A DNA stretch of 64,000 nt from Sindora glabra (lineage: Eukaryota; Streptophyta; Magnoliopsida; Fabales; Fabaceae), in contig CM035227.1 in assembly GCA_020226215.1 (NCBI GenBank), forward strand, positions 104,205,732 to 104,269,731. Direction: 5' to 3'. The notes under the pieces are model-generated. The model made no database searches and was not told the DNA's origin. It saw only the letters and a list, made by a program, of their open reading frames with translations. A program made the position numbers and the translations under genes. This document shows positions 1 through 10,019 of the stretch, piece by piece (the first letter of the stretch is position 1; each line of letters begins with the position of its first letter).

Positions 1-3000
1 ACCTTCTGATTATGTTGAATTTGAATTTTCTGATGTGTTTGGTCCTGTTCCTCTTCAAGCCTCATTGGAATGTTCGGAGAAACCTAAAAATTTGGTAGCT
101 GAACTAAATACAAGTGAAGTAATATACAGTGACCCTGCAGTCATTCACAGCCGTTCCCATTCTTTACAGGGCCCCACGGCCTATATTAGCCAGTCCTTAA
201 AATTTAGCAAGATCACCTTACATGAGACTGAAGGTGCAGTTGAAGTTGTAGAGGTAGTCTCTGGAGAGAGACAGAAAGAAATTAAGGAAAATTCTGTAGA
301 TGCTGCTGCTGTGACTAAATCTGGTGCAGAATTCAATAATTTCTGCTTGGAGCATCGGAGTATTGGACTTGAGGATTTTGAAGTTTTGAAGGTTGTTGGG
401 CAAGGTGCTTTTGGTAAGGTATACCAAGTTAGGAAGAATGGTACTTCGGAAATTTATGCAATGAAAGTCATGCGCAAGGATAAGATCATGCAGAGAAATA
501 ATGCTGACTATGTGAAATCTGAGAGAGATATATTGACAAAAATGGATCACCCATTTATTGTGCGGCTGACTTACTCATTCCAAGTAAATTTTTTTCCAAA
601 TATTAAATTTTTATATGTTCTATATCCTCTTTCAGCTCATATACTTACCAAAATGCAAATTAAGTTAGGAAATTTGTCCGGGACTTTTGCATTTGTAGAA
701 TTATAACCATATTTTAGTCTTGCAGACCAAATATAGGCTGTATCTTGTGCTTGAGTTTATCAACGGAGGTCACCTTTTCTTTCAGCTCTATCGCCAAGGC
801 CTATTCAGGTGTGTTGTTATAGCCGCATTTTGCAACTATATTAGAAAATACTAGTATAGAGCTGCCTTACATTACATATGAAACTTTTATCAGGGAGGAC
901 TTGGCACGCTTTTATGCTGCTGAGATTATTTCTGCTGTCTCTCATCTTCATGCAAATGGTATAATGCACAGGGATCTTAAACCTGAGAATATTCTTCTTG
1001 ATGCAGATGGTCATGTAAGATCACATAAAGCCGTCCCTTTGTGTATCTTTATTTTTGTTTCTAGAGGAATTGTTGACCTGCATCTAACTTCTTTCTTTGT
1101 TATGACATTATTCCCGTGCTTGATACCAGGTGGCGTTAACTGATTTTGGTCTCGCTAAACAATTCGACGAGACTACGAGGTCAAATTCTATATGTGGAAC
1201 TATAGAATATATGGCCCCTGAAATTGTTATTGGCAAGGGCCATGATAAGGCAGCCGATTGGTGGAGTGTGGGAATTCTAATATATGAAATGCTTACAGGA
1301 AAGGTTAGCTTCTTCAAAGAGATTTCATAACTTTTTAGCAAGAGAAAGTGGTTGCATAATTATATATTTCTTAATCTATTTAACACGTACCTGTCTGAGA
1401 TTTTTCTTGTTTGAGATGGAGTTTGCATTTCTTTAGAATTGATAATTAACCTGATTCCCTTGATGGTAAATCGACTTAGTGTCATAGTATGGAACTTGGT
1501 AGTAATAATAGTGCTATAGAACATTGGTTCTGCTTCATCTGAGGTATACAGCTAAACAGTTCATGTGCCTGGCCAATATGAAATTTATATTGTTTTTGGC
1601 TCAGCAGTTAGAAACTGACATTATGCTATGCAACACGGACTGATAAATGTAGCCGACAATTTCTGAGATACTGCTAAGATTATGGGGAATATTCACCAGT
1701 TGGTGGCATGTGATTCTCCAAATATGGGTTTTCTTATGGATCATGTCCTCTTTTCATATGCAGAGTTTCTGTTTTATAAGTTTGCTTGAATATGCATTTG
1801 TATTCCAATTTCTTAATTCTAGGCCTGAATATTTTTAGTATTTAAACATGACTGAGCATTTATATAACCTCTTTTAGCCATAGTTTTGCGAGAATTATTA
1901 TTAGAGAAAGACGATGCTGAGGTACTAGAATTGCAACAATACTTACATTTTTGGAATTGCTGAATGAGTGATGGGAAAAAAAAAATTTTTTTTGGGAAAG
2001 CCTTCATTCTATCTGTGGCTATGTTCTTTTCTGACAAGTTCTTGTCAACAACTGTGAAGATCCCCAACAAAAGATAGGGACAAAGCCCTAATGGAACATG
2101 CTTTTTATTTTAATTTTGTGGTTTTGAGCTTCAATCAAGAGAGATGGAGAGAATTACTTTGATTATCCACTATTCCACTTAGTTGGGTGTGACATAAAGT
2201 TTAAGGTTCTTAAGCCCGTTGCATATATTCAATTGTTGATTACTGAGTGACAACATAATCCGTGGATGACGTTTAAAATCAAAACTATTTCTGGTGCTAG
2301 TATTTGTAACCTACATCAAACATTGATACTTCATCTTACCATATACACTAATTGCAGCCACCCTTTACTGGTGGAAATAGACAGAAAGTCCAGCAAAAGA
2401 TAATTAAGGAAAAGATCAAGCTTCCAGCATTTTTGTCAAGTGAGGCACATTCTTTATTAAAAGGGGTAAATATTTCTGTCTCTGTCATGCTTTTTAATTG
2501 GTTACCTTCCTGGACATATATATGCTTTTCATATGGTGTCTAGTTTGAGTTATTAATTGCATATTTAACTTAACCATATCAGAACTAATAATGCTATTAT
2601 ATCTAAATTATATGGGGTCTTTTCATTATATATTATGAATGTTTCACGAGTCTTCATATATCACCATTATTAATCCCAAATGACTCAAAATAAATTTGTG
2701 ATTTGTTAGAGTTTAAATTACAAGCAAACTTAAGTATTTTGATATTATTTATATGTTTGATACACCTGGACAGAAGTGCATATTTGAATTAAATTAAACT
2801 ATAAAAAAATTTTATTTAGTCATGAAGGAGTCACGCAAATTCTATTTGGGTTCTGAAACGTGCTGAGAGTCCCTTGAACTTACAGAATGTGCTTTCTTAT
2901 TTTTTTATTATTATTTTTCCCCTCCTTTGGGCAAATGAGAATAGTAATTGTTCCTCTTCAGCTGTTGCAGAGAGAAGCCAGCAAGCGCATTGGCAGTGGC

Positions 3001-3255
3001 CCTAGTGGAAGTGAGGAGATAAAAAGCCACAAGTGGTTCAAATCATTCAATTGGAAGAAATTGGAAGCTCGTGAAATTAGGCCGAGCTTCGTCCCAAAAG
3101 TTGCTGGGAAGCAATGTGTTGCTAACTTTGAGGACCAGTGGACCAACATGTCCGTGCTGGATTCTCCGGCATCTAGTCCCAAATTTGATGACAACCCGTT
3201 CAGGGGGTTCACCTACGTTGGTACTCCTGCTTTATTTCTTGATAGACATGCTTGA
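1..3255 (+). CDS. S6K: Ribosomal protein S6 kinase (AGC kinase, plant S6K1/S6K2 type), 3' part of gene, six exons
   Basis: Seen: exons at 1-583, 726-808, 894-1014, 1130-1303, 2358-2465 and 2962-3255. All have GT/AG borders and keep frame, giving about 453 residues; the first 20-30 residues lie before the window. The N-terminal part carries the plant S6K motif EFSDVFGP, a TOS-like site for TOR/Raptor docking. The kinase domain shows GQGAFGKV, the lysine in YAMKVM, HRDLKPEN, DFG and APE. The activation loop has TRSNS (PDK1 target serine) followed by CGTIEY, where Arabidopsis S6K has CGTTEY. The C-terminal extension ends in a hydrophobic motif FRGFTY with the TOR-site threonine kept. Known: S6K phosphorylates ribosomal protein eS6 downstream of TOR and links nutrients and auxin to translation. 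Regulation elements are outside the window. Intron 4 (1304-2357) is the longest. Identity is secure; whether it is S6K1 or S6K2 cannot be told. Confidence 0.95.
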
Positions 3256-4253
3256 GGCTGATACTGCAATGATCCAGTTAAAGTAGCCATGCCATGTGAT
3301 TTTTATGATGGCTGAGAGGGAATACTTCTGTATCAAAATATGGTTTCTGATAATTATCTGACCAACTGATACCATTAATTTGTTCAAACTGAAGGTTGTA
3401 GTGAACTATTTATATAATTCACAAATTTTTACTCCCACCTCTGGCAAGCATTATTGTGAACCGATATCATTTGCATCCCTTGAGCAGTTGAGCTACAGAG
3501 AAAAAGGAGGATTACACAGACATAAAACATGGAAGCACCTTTAGTATATCTTACAGAAACAGAAAATTTTTGTCTGGTTCTCCCCTAAAGCCAGAATAAA
3601 TAGGAAGAACCTGACTGAACCCACAGAAACAAATATTATTCTTTTGTTGCTTCCTCTTATTCTCTTTCTCCCTCTCTCCCTCTCACACACACCACACACA
3701 TACAGACACAATGGAGAAGTAATATTTTAGTAACAAAGCATATTGTTTGTGATGCTCCTGGATAATACCATTGGACGTGTAGGAACTAAAATATTATGGT
3801 TCCTGGAGATTTATTGATACAACACCCCCTTCGCTCACTTACTCTAGGAGGCAGAAACGTGCTGCTGAGTTGGAAAGTTTTGACCAAGTCAGCAACAACC
3901 ACCCACTCCACCCACTTTCTGCAGAATAGGTTGAAAGTAAGGTGTTGGTAGTTTTCAACTATGAGAAAGTGCAGCCATAATAATAGGAGTTGTGTTTGTT
4001 ATGGGTGGACATGCAGCCAAGGAATTAGGATCTGTTATGCTATTTTATTTTGTTTTGTTAAGTTACTATAAATACCCCCACGTAGGTTTAGTGTGGGCAT
4101 CTGAAATTACTTTGTTTTGTATTCCTTGTTGGGAGTTAGTCCACTCCATACGGACATATTGGTTGAGAATGATAATTGTTCAGATTCTGCACTTGTTGTT
4201 TCCAGCTTTTTTCTACTCTTTCTTTGTCTTTTCTGTAACTCTGTTTCTGGTGT
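3256..4253. other. Convergent intergenic region between S6K and PHT1
   Basis: The 3' ends of two genes face each other here, so the interval should hold both 3' UTRs and terminators. A pyrimidine/CA-rich low-complexity stretch (CT then CA repeats) lies at about 3660-3710. No coding segment is supported; open frames around 3992-4303 are chance frames antisense to the transporter end. Confidence 0.6.
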
Positions 4254-5927
4254 CTAACAATTATCAACACTACTGGTTTTTGTTGGAGATTTATCAATAC
4301 TAGTATTCTCTGATGATGGTAGAGATTTATCGACACTGATACTTTGTATTTCTTGTTTTGCATCATTTGTTTCCTGATTTGTGTCCTCTGCAATAATAAT
4401 GCCATCAAATTCCTTATCCTCACCGGAGATAGTCTCAAGTGACTGGCCTTTTGTTTCTGGTACCAAGAAAGTGAAAAGGAGTCCGACCAAGCTGATGACA
4501 GAAAGAGCCTTGATTTTATTATTGATTTCATTTGTTGTAACAGTAGTAGAGCTCTGAACCACAAAGGCACCAGTGATAGCTCCTGCCTTCCCAGCTGCTG
4601 CTGATATCCCGTGGCAGGTAGAACGGAACCTAGCCGGGAACAGCTCCGCCGGCACTATGAATGTTGTGCTATTTGGTCCAAAGTTTGCAAAGAAGAGGGT
4701 AAGTCCGAAAAGTACGAGAAAGATCTTGGTATATTCTGACTCTTCCATATAATCTTCATAAATGTGTCCAAGAATCCACATGCAAATAGACATTATAAGG
4801 AAGCCATTAAGCTGGATATTGTATCTTCCAATCTTATCGATGAATAACACAGTGAAACAGTAGCCGGGGACAGTGGCAATAAGTGACACCAAAAACATAG
4901 CTCTGGAGAGTTGGTATACCTCTTCTATGGCGTTCATTTTTGAAGCCTTGAGAACAAGTCCGATGGCTGGATAAATATCTTTCTGGGCAAGTTGAAGGCC
5001 ATAGAAGGCAATATCTAACAAGAACCAGGTGCTAGTTGTCCCCAGAAGGTGAAGTCCATGCTTCTCAAGAAACTTTCGAGAGAATAATCCGTAAGAAGTT
5101 CCCAGGTTGACAGCAAGCCTGGAACTTGATTCTTCTAAAGGGATGTCAATTTCAAGAACTCTTGCCATGTCTGCAACAGCCTTCCTGTGGTCTCTTTCCA
5201 CCAAGGCAGTGTACCTAGCAGTTTCCGGCATCTTCATCCGCTAATAGTAAGTCAGGGCTGCAGGAATTGCACCAAACACAAGCACAATTCTCCAGACAAA
5301 ATCTCCTTCTGGTTGAGTAGATAACACGGGATTGGTTGCATCAGCCGGGTAAGTTGACAAGAAAACTGCCGAGACAATCATGGACACGACTCCAGCAGAT
5401 AGAATTCCGACTCCTTGCATTGCAAAAACAGCAGCAATAAATGCTCCTCGTGTTTTCTGATTGGCGTATTCAGACATTATCACAGCTGAAAGAGGGTAGT
5501 CTCCTCCAATGCCGAAACCCAGCCAGAACCTGAAGAAGCATAGTGTAGTAACCACACTTTTAGCTGTGGAGCCAAAAGAAAGCCCTGAGGCCATGGCACA
5601 AGCTACCATAATGGCAAGAGTTATGCCATAAGCCTTTTTCCTACCAACCTTGTCACCAAGCCAGCCAAAGAAGAGTTGCCCTGCCAGGGTGCCGCATAAG
5701 GCAACACCAGTTATGGCATTGCTTACTTGCGGTGGAAGTTTCCCCGGGTCATGGCTCGTGGGATCGAAATAGTACAATCGGCCTATAAGATTTGCCACAG
5801 CAGTAATGCAGGAGAGATCATATGCATCAGTGAAGATTCCCATCCCGGCTATGACAATTGCCTTGAAATGGTAGATTTGTGTCTTGGCATTGTCAAGAGC
5901 TGAGAAGAGCAATTGGCTTGGATCCAT
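4254..5927 (-). pseudogene. PHT1: PHT1-family high-affinity phosphate:H+ symporter, interrupted by one in-frame TAG at codon 229
   Basis: Read on the minus strand from ATG 5927-5925 to the stop at 4254, this is one continuous frame of 558 codons with no frameshift. The only lesion is TAG at 5243-5241. Seen: 12-helix MFS layout, the motif GDKVGRKKAYG between helices 2 and 3, the PHT1 signature GGDYPLSAVIMSEYAN, the WRIVLVFGAIPAALTYY end of helix 6, the MKMPETARYTALV start of the central loop, and the LVPETKGQSLE motif after helix 12. The C-terminal tail is somewhat longer than usual and rich in Ser, Thr and Asp. Known: PHT1 proteins take up phosphate at the plasma membrane and are induced by starvation through PHR1. 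Family members have Trp (TGG) where this copy has TAG, a single G-to-A change on the coding strand. As written, translation yields a six-helix half protein. It could be a recent pseudogene, a null allele, a sequence error or a readthrough site. Family identity is certain; functional status is not. Confidence 0.85.
5241..5243 (-). other. In-frame TAG replacing the conserved Trp of the PHT1 YYWR motif
   Basis: On the minus strand the codons read TAC TAT TAG CGG ATG AAG ATG, i.e. Y-Y-stop-R-M-K-M. PHT1 proteins read Y-Y-W-R-M-K-M here. The next in-frame ATG is only two codons on (5237), but a protein starting there would lack helices 1-6. No splice site pair nearby would remove the stop without breaking conserved sequence. 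Confidence 0.9.
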
Positions 5928-6200
5928 GGTTTGTGAGGAAAGGAAATAGCAGGGGTTTGCTAAGATTTTATACAAGAAATTTTGCCTTGTTTGGGATTTT
6001 GTCGAATATCAAGGCGTTATAAAATATGCAAGCTTTGGAGATTAACGGAGGCTGCATCTACAAAGGAAACAACGGCTGCAATCATGAAAACAGTTCCCAC
6101 AGACGAGTAAACCTAACGGAGCTGCCAATAGTTCCCAGCATTATTAAGATTGCTCGTCTTGACGTTTGTCTGGCAAGATGGCAGCATAACTGTTCATCGT

Positions 6201-6210
6201 CTTTATAAAG
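6201..6210 (-). promoter_or_regulatory. Possible TATA box of PHT1
   Basis: CTTTATAAAG (palindromic) lies about 275 bases upstream of the PHT1 ATG and about 20 bases downstream of the nearer P1BS box on the coding strand. Its position fits a promoter with a leader of roughly 240 bases. No transcript start is known, so this is tentative. Confidence 0.3.
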
Positions 6211-6231
6211 GGATCCAAAGTATTTTTTTGT

Positions 6232-6239
6232 GGATATTC
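6232..6239 (-). promoter_or_regulatory. P1BS element (PHR1 binding site), proximal
   Basis: GGATATTC fits GNATATNC, the palindromic site bound by the MYB-CC factor PHR1 in phosphate-starvation genes. It lies about 305 bases upstream of the PHT1 ATG, where such sites are usual in this family. An 8-bp degenerate motif can occur by chance in AT-rich DNA, but two copies in front of a phosphate transporter support it. Confidence 0.6.
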
Positions 6240-6604
6240 TAAAGCATACGAGCAAAAGACAAATGAATTTCTTAGTTTTGTTCTAATATCAATGCAAAAC
6301 ATTCGAAGGGTCCTTGCAGTTTGAAAAGAAAAACTATAGTATCGCACAAACACATTTTCTATTTCGTATACCACTTCCTCCTTTTACTTCTAAAATTTTA
6401 AGAAAGTTACTTGCCTGATTAGAAATGTTACTATTAGAATAATATAATTGATTATAATTAGTCAGAAACAGTTTTCGATACTTATAATTGATTATATAGT
6501 TAATTATCTCATGAATATTCTCAAAATTTGCAGAATTTTATTGTTCTTAAGTTATTACAATCGATTAAAAAAATTACTATCAAGTAATTATCAGACTTTA
6601 AGGA

Positions 6605-6612
6605 GGATATGC
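6605..6612 (-). promoter_or_regulatory. P1BS element (PHR1 binding site), distal
   Basis: GGATATGC fits GNATATNC. It lies about 680 bases upstream of the PHT1 ATG, the second such site in this promoter. Confidence 0.45.
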
Positions 6613-6758
6613 CAACAAACTTTGGACAAGATACTAACATTGAAAATTTGGTGTGTGCTTATGCGTGTGATGCAACTATTATTTGCTATTTGTTCAAAAG
6701 GCATGTGTGCAAAATATAAGCAGACATATATAGGGTTCACATTTACGTTAGTTCACAT

Positions 6759-6760
<2 letters not shown>

Positions 6761-6815
<55 letters not shown>
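6761..6815. repeat. (AT)n microsatellite
   Basis: About 27 uninterrupted AT units. It generates a spurious Tyr-Ile reading frame on the plus strand. Confidence 0.95.
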
Positions 6816-6819
<4 letters not shown>

Positions 6820-7436
6820 AAGAGGACAACAAGGTGAACCATGAAACGTAAATTAGGTTTTTCAATTAGAAAATTGCAGGAGAATGAAATGTGCAACTAA
6901 CATTGTTAAAATAGGGTTGCAATTTACCTAGCCTGGTAGACATACTCGACAAAGGCAAACCCAAAACATAATACCCAAATTCCTTGTTAGCAGGTCATAT
7001 TTAATGACTTTAACCATCCAATTTGAACAGTGGTATCATCATAAAGTTTACTAGCCCCTTCAACCATTTTGAAGTGATTAATTTAACTATTGAGATAATT
7101 CCAAACAATATGATATTTAAAGAGTAAATATAAAATTTACAAAATGTGATTTATTTTAGTAGAATTTAAAATGCCAAATTTTAAATTTTAAATTCTTCAC
7201 TTGTAATATTTAAATAATTCATAAATTTTATCTACTTGTTAGTATATAAAATATTTTAGTTTATAAATTTTAAATTTCTTAATAATTGAATTACCAACTT
7301 CAATTTTCAAATTCAAATATAACACATAAGATTTTTAAATCGACTATGGTAGTTGTACATTATATTTCATTTATTAATTCTTTTTTTTTTGTGATACTAA
7401 GGCTATTTTTTTTAAGCCAGGGAGCCAAGAAACCAA

Positions 7437-7477
<41 letters not shown>
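7437..7477. repeat. (AAT)n microsatellite
   Basis: About 13-14 AAT units. It gives a spurious poly-Tyr frame on the minus strand. Confidence 0.95.
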
Positions 7478-8380
7478 GTCACTGCACGAATCATAAAAAC
7501 CCTCATCATATCAGCAAGCACCAGGACATTCCGCCGGAGGTTCACAGATGATCGGCTCCTCACTTTATAAAGAAGAATTATAGTTTGTCATCCGATCAAC
7601 ATATTTGTTCTATTATGTTGAATATAAAATATAGTATATTATACCTTCTATATTATGCTTTTCAAAATCATTTTATCCCCTCAATTTTAAAATCTTGTAC
7701 TTAACCTCATAAAATTTTAATTTAATTGATAATATCAAATGTTAGTGATAACGAAATTCTTGTGGATTCAAATCAATCCCTTATTGTTCCTAGCAAAAAG
7801 AAAAATAAATCCCTTATTGTGCTTGCCTTTTTTATAAGTTATCGAGCAAAACTTTTATCATTAACATAATTTAATTAATAGTTATGGTTTATTTTGAAGT
7901 TTTTGGTGGCTAATTGAGGATAATCTCAATAAATAACTTCTATTAACAAAACAAAAGACTTATTTCAATTATTAAGAGAGTAATTTTAAAAAAGAAATTG
8001 AGGCTCTTACTTTTATATCACTTAATATGAAACTTAAGAGATAATTATGGACTCATAAACAAAATCTTCGCAGGTTTTTTAATTCTTTTTTAATATTCTA
8101 CAAGCTTCGATTCATTTTATTTTGTATCGGGCCTAACTTATTCAATTGTAAAAGTTAAGTTGAAATGCGAATAAAATTGAAAATATATCTTAGAAGAAAC
8201 AAATTCACAGTAAAATTAAGATCAAAGACAAAAGTTCTATTTTAGTTAAAATTTTATAAGAGTTAAGCGTCGAAATTCATAGTTTATGGAAATAAATTAA
8301 TTTTGAAACAAAATTTAGGAGTATAATATATTTTTCATTATTTTTTTTCTCAAGAAAGAAGGTACGGCACTAGTACTGGA

Positions 8381-8542
8381 TATTCGAATTCCATTTTGTT
8401 ATATAAGCTTGAAGTTTTAAATTCAAATAATAATTTTTTAATAAAAATAAAAAATATTATAAATTTTTTATTATAAAATTATTATCTGAATTTAAAAAAA
8501 TTATTACCTAAATTTATAAAAGTTACTAGACGTATATGAATA
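8381..8542. mobile_element. Short AT-rich MITE, copy 1 of a local family
   Basis: The two ends form an imperfect terminal inverted repeat of about 55 bases. The right end, read inward on the minus strand, has AGTAACTTTTATAAATTTAG, and the left end has AAGTTTTAAATTCAAATAAT at the matching place. The same core (GTAACTTT followed by AAATT(T/C)AAATAGTAAT) recurs at 10259-10393 and 52508-52675. No coding capacity. Superfamily not assigned. Confidence 0.45.
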
Positions 8543-9288
8543 CGACTCCCTTCAATGTATACCTGACAGAATTGTTTTACTTAACACCAAGGTTGGTATT
8601 AGTTATTCAAATTGCGTTTCACAACATGAGTTGTGAACGCAGCATAAAGTTTGAAGGCTCTTTGAAATTGCAAAATAATTCTATTTTATTATATTCATTT
8701 TCAAAGCTTATCTATAATCTATAATTATACTATATTATATCGGAAATCATAAGTGCAACTCAGATCCTTTGGTTGGTACTATGTAAACTACTTATGTCCA
8801 ATACTATATTAGATGTTTTGTATAAGATAGGAGACGGAATAACCCCCTCCCTTTTATTTTTATTATGTCTTAAATTGATAATCTAGAAATTCATTAGCCC
8901 CATTATTTTTTATGATTACAAACCAAGTATAAACTAATTCTAATTTTAACAAAAAGTCACATACAATTCAAAATCTTTTTAATCAAGATATCTATTACTG
9001 TCAATAGAAAAGTACCTAAATGAAAAAATAATGATAGGGAGAAAATTTGAACTTCTCATTCAAGAATACTAATTCTAACTGCAAGGAAATATCACATTCG
9101 ATTTAAAATCTTTTTAATCAAGATATCTATTATCATCAGTAAAGAAGTACCTAAATAAGAAAAAGGGAAAAAAATTGAATTCCTTCATTCAAGAATACTA
9201 ATTGATAATTTTATCAACAGATACTACTTTGTTAATCATGGCTTCCTTATATAATGAAGCACAAGGGATTACTTACAATAATTAATAA

Positions 9289-9829
9289 TAAGGGTGATCA
9301 TCAATCGATTAATGATGATTAAGACTGATTTTTAAACCGACCGTTTTTAATTCAAATATAATTTTTTTCAACCAACTGAACTCGATTGTATAACTTTAAC
9401 TAAATTTAACCGATAAATTTGATTTCAGTCAATTAAATTTGGTTTAGGTCGGTTTAAAATCTAAAAAAAAATTTAAATGCTTAAATAAATTAATTTAAAT
9501 ATTAAAATTAGTTTATAAACATATGTTAATATCATAATTTTATTAATATAACTATAATAAGAAGCAATCATGTATTAAATTACAAAAATGATTAATAAAA
9601 TTTTAAATATGAATTCTCAAATAAAAAAATTGATATAAATTTTGATTAGTGTCAGTTCAGTTCAGTTAATTACAATTAAGAATTTTTACTCGCAATTAAC
9701 CGATGACCCGAAATTTATAAATTTTTTCTCCAATCTTAACTCATAATAATATATTAACCACTTTTAACTGACTAATTTTGAGTTAGGTCAGTCGATTAAA
9801 AATAATTTAAAAATATTTGATCATCCCTA
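9289..9829. mobile_element. hAT-like non-autonomous element (541 bp)
   Basis: The left end begins TAAGGGTGATCA and the right end read inward begins TAGGGATGATCA, a good terminal inverted repeat. The flanks are ATTAATAA (9281-9288) and ATTAATAC (9830-9837), a 7/8 match to an 8-bp target site duplication as made by hAT transposases. Inside are repeated GGTTTAGGTCGGTTTAAAAT-like motifs, typical of a widespread plant non-autonomous family. No transposase frame is present, so it must have been mobilised in trans. Confidence 0.7.
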
Positions 9830-10019
9830 ATTAATACGTCATACTATTTTATTGAAAAGAGAAAAAGTATAAGCAACAGTAAAAAAATAAAATTCCATCG
9901 GATCACCAATTTTCTATATTATTTACATGCATTTGCATTGCCGTGACAATTTCAAATACAAAGGCAACATTTGTCAACTTTGCAGCAAATATAGTGACAC
10001 CAAACGTTAAAGTGTGAAA

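Larger units (their letters stand above)
5928..10019. other. Upstream region of PHT1 and AT-rich intergenic DNA
   Basis: The first 700 bases should hold the PHT1 leader and promoter, including two P1BS boxes. The remainder is AT-rich and holds an (AT)n tract, an (AAT)n tract, one short MITE and one hAT-like element listed separately. The only longer frames are made from the AT and AAT repeats. No gene seen. Confidence 0.6.

Noticed and set aside
5238..5246. An intron removing the TAG in the PHT1 gene
   Set aside because: The sequence on both sides of the stop matches conserved PHT1 residues without a gap, and no GT/AG pair would excise only the stop in frame.
6448..6816. 122-codon plus-strand frame upstream of PHT1
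   Set aside because: Its end is the translated (AT)n microsatellite and the rest is low-complexity, with no domain or splice context.
7360..7563. Minus-strand frame with a poly-Tyr run
   Set aside because: It is the translation of the (AAT)n tract.
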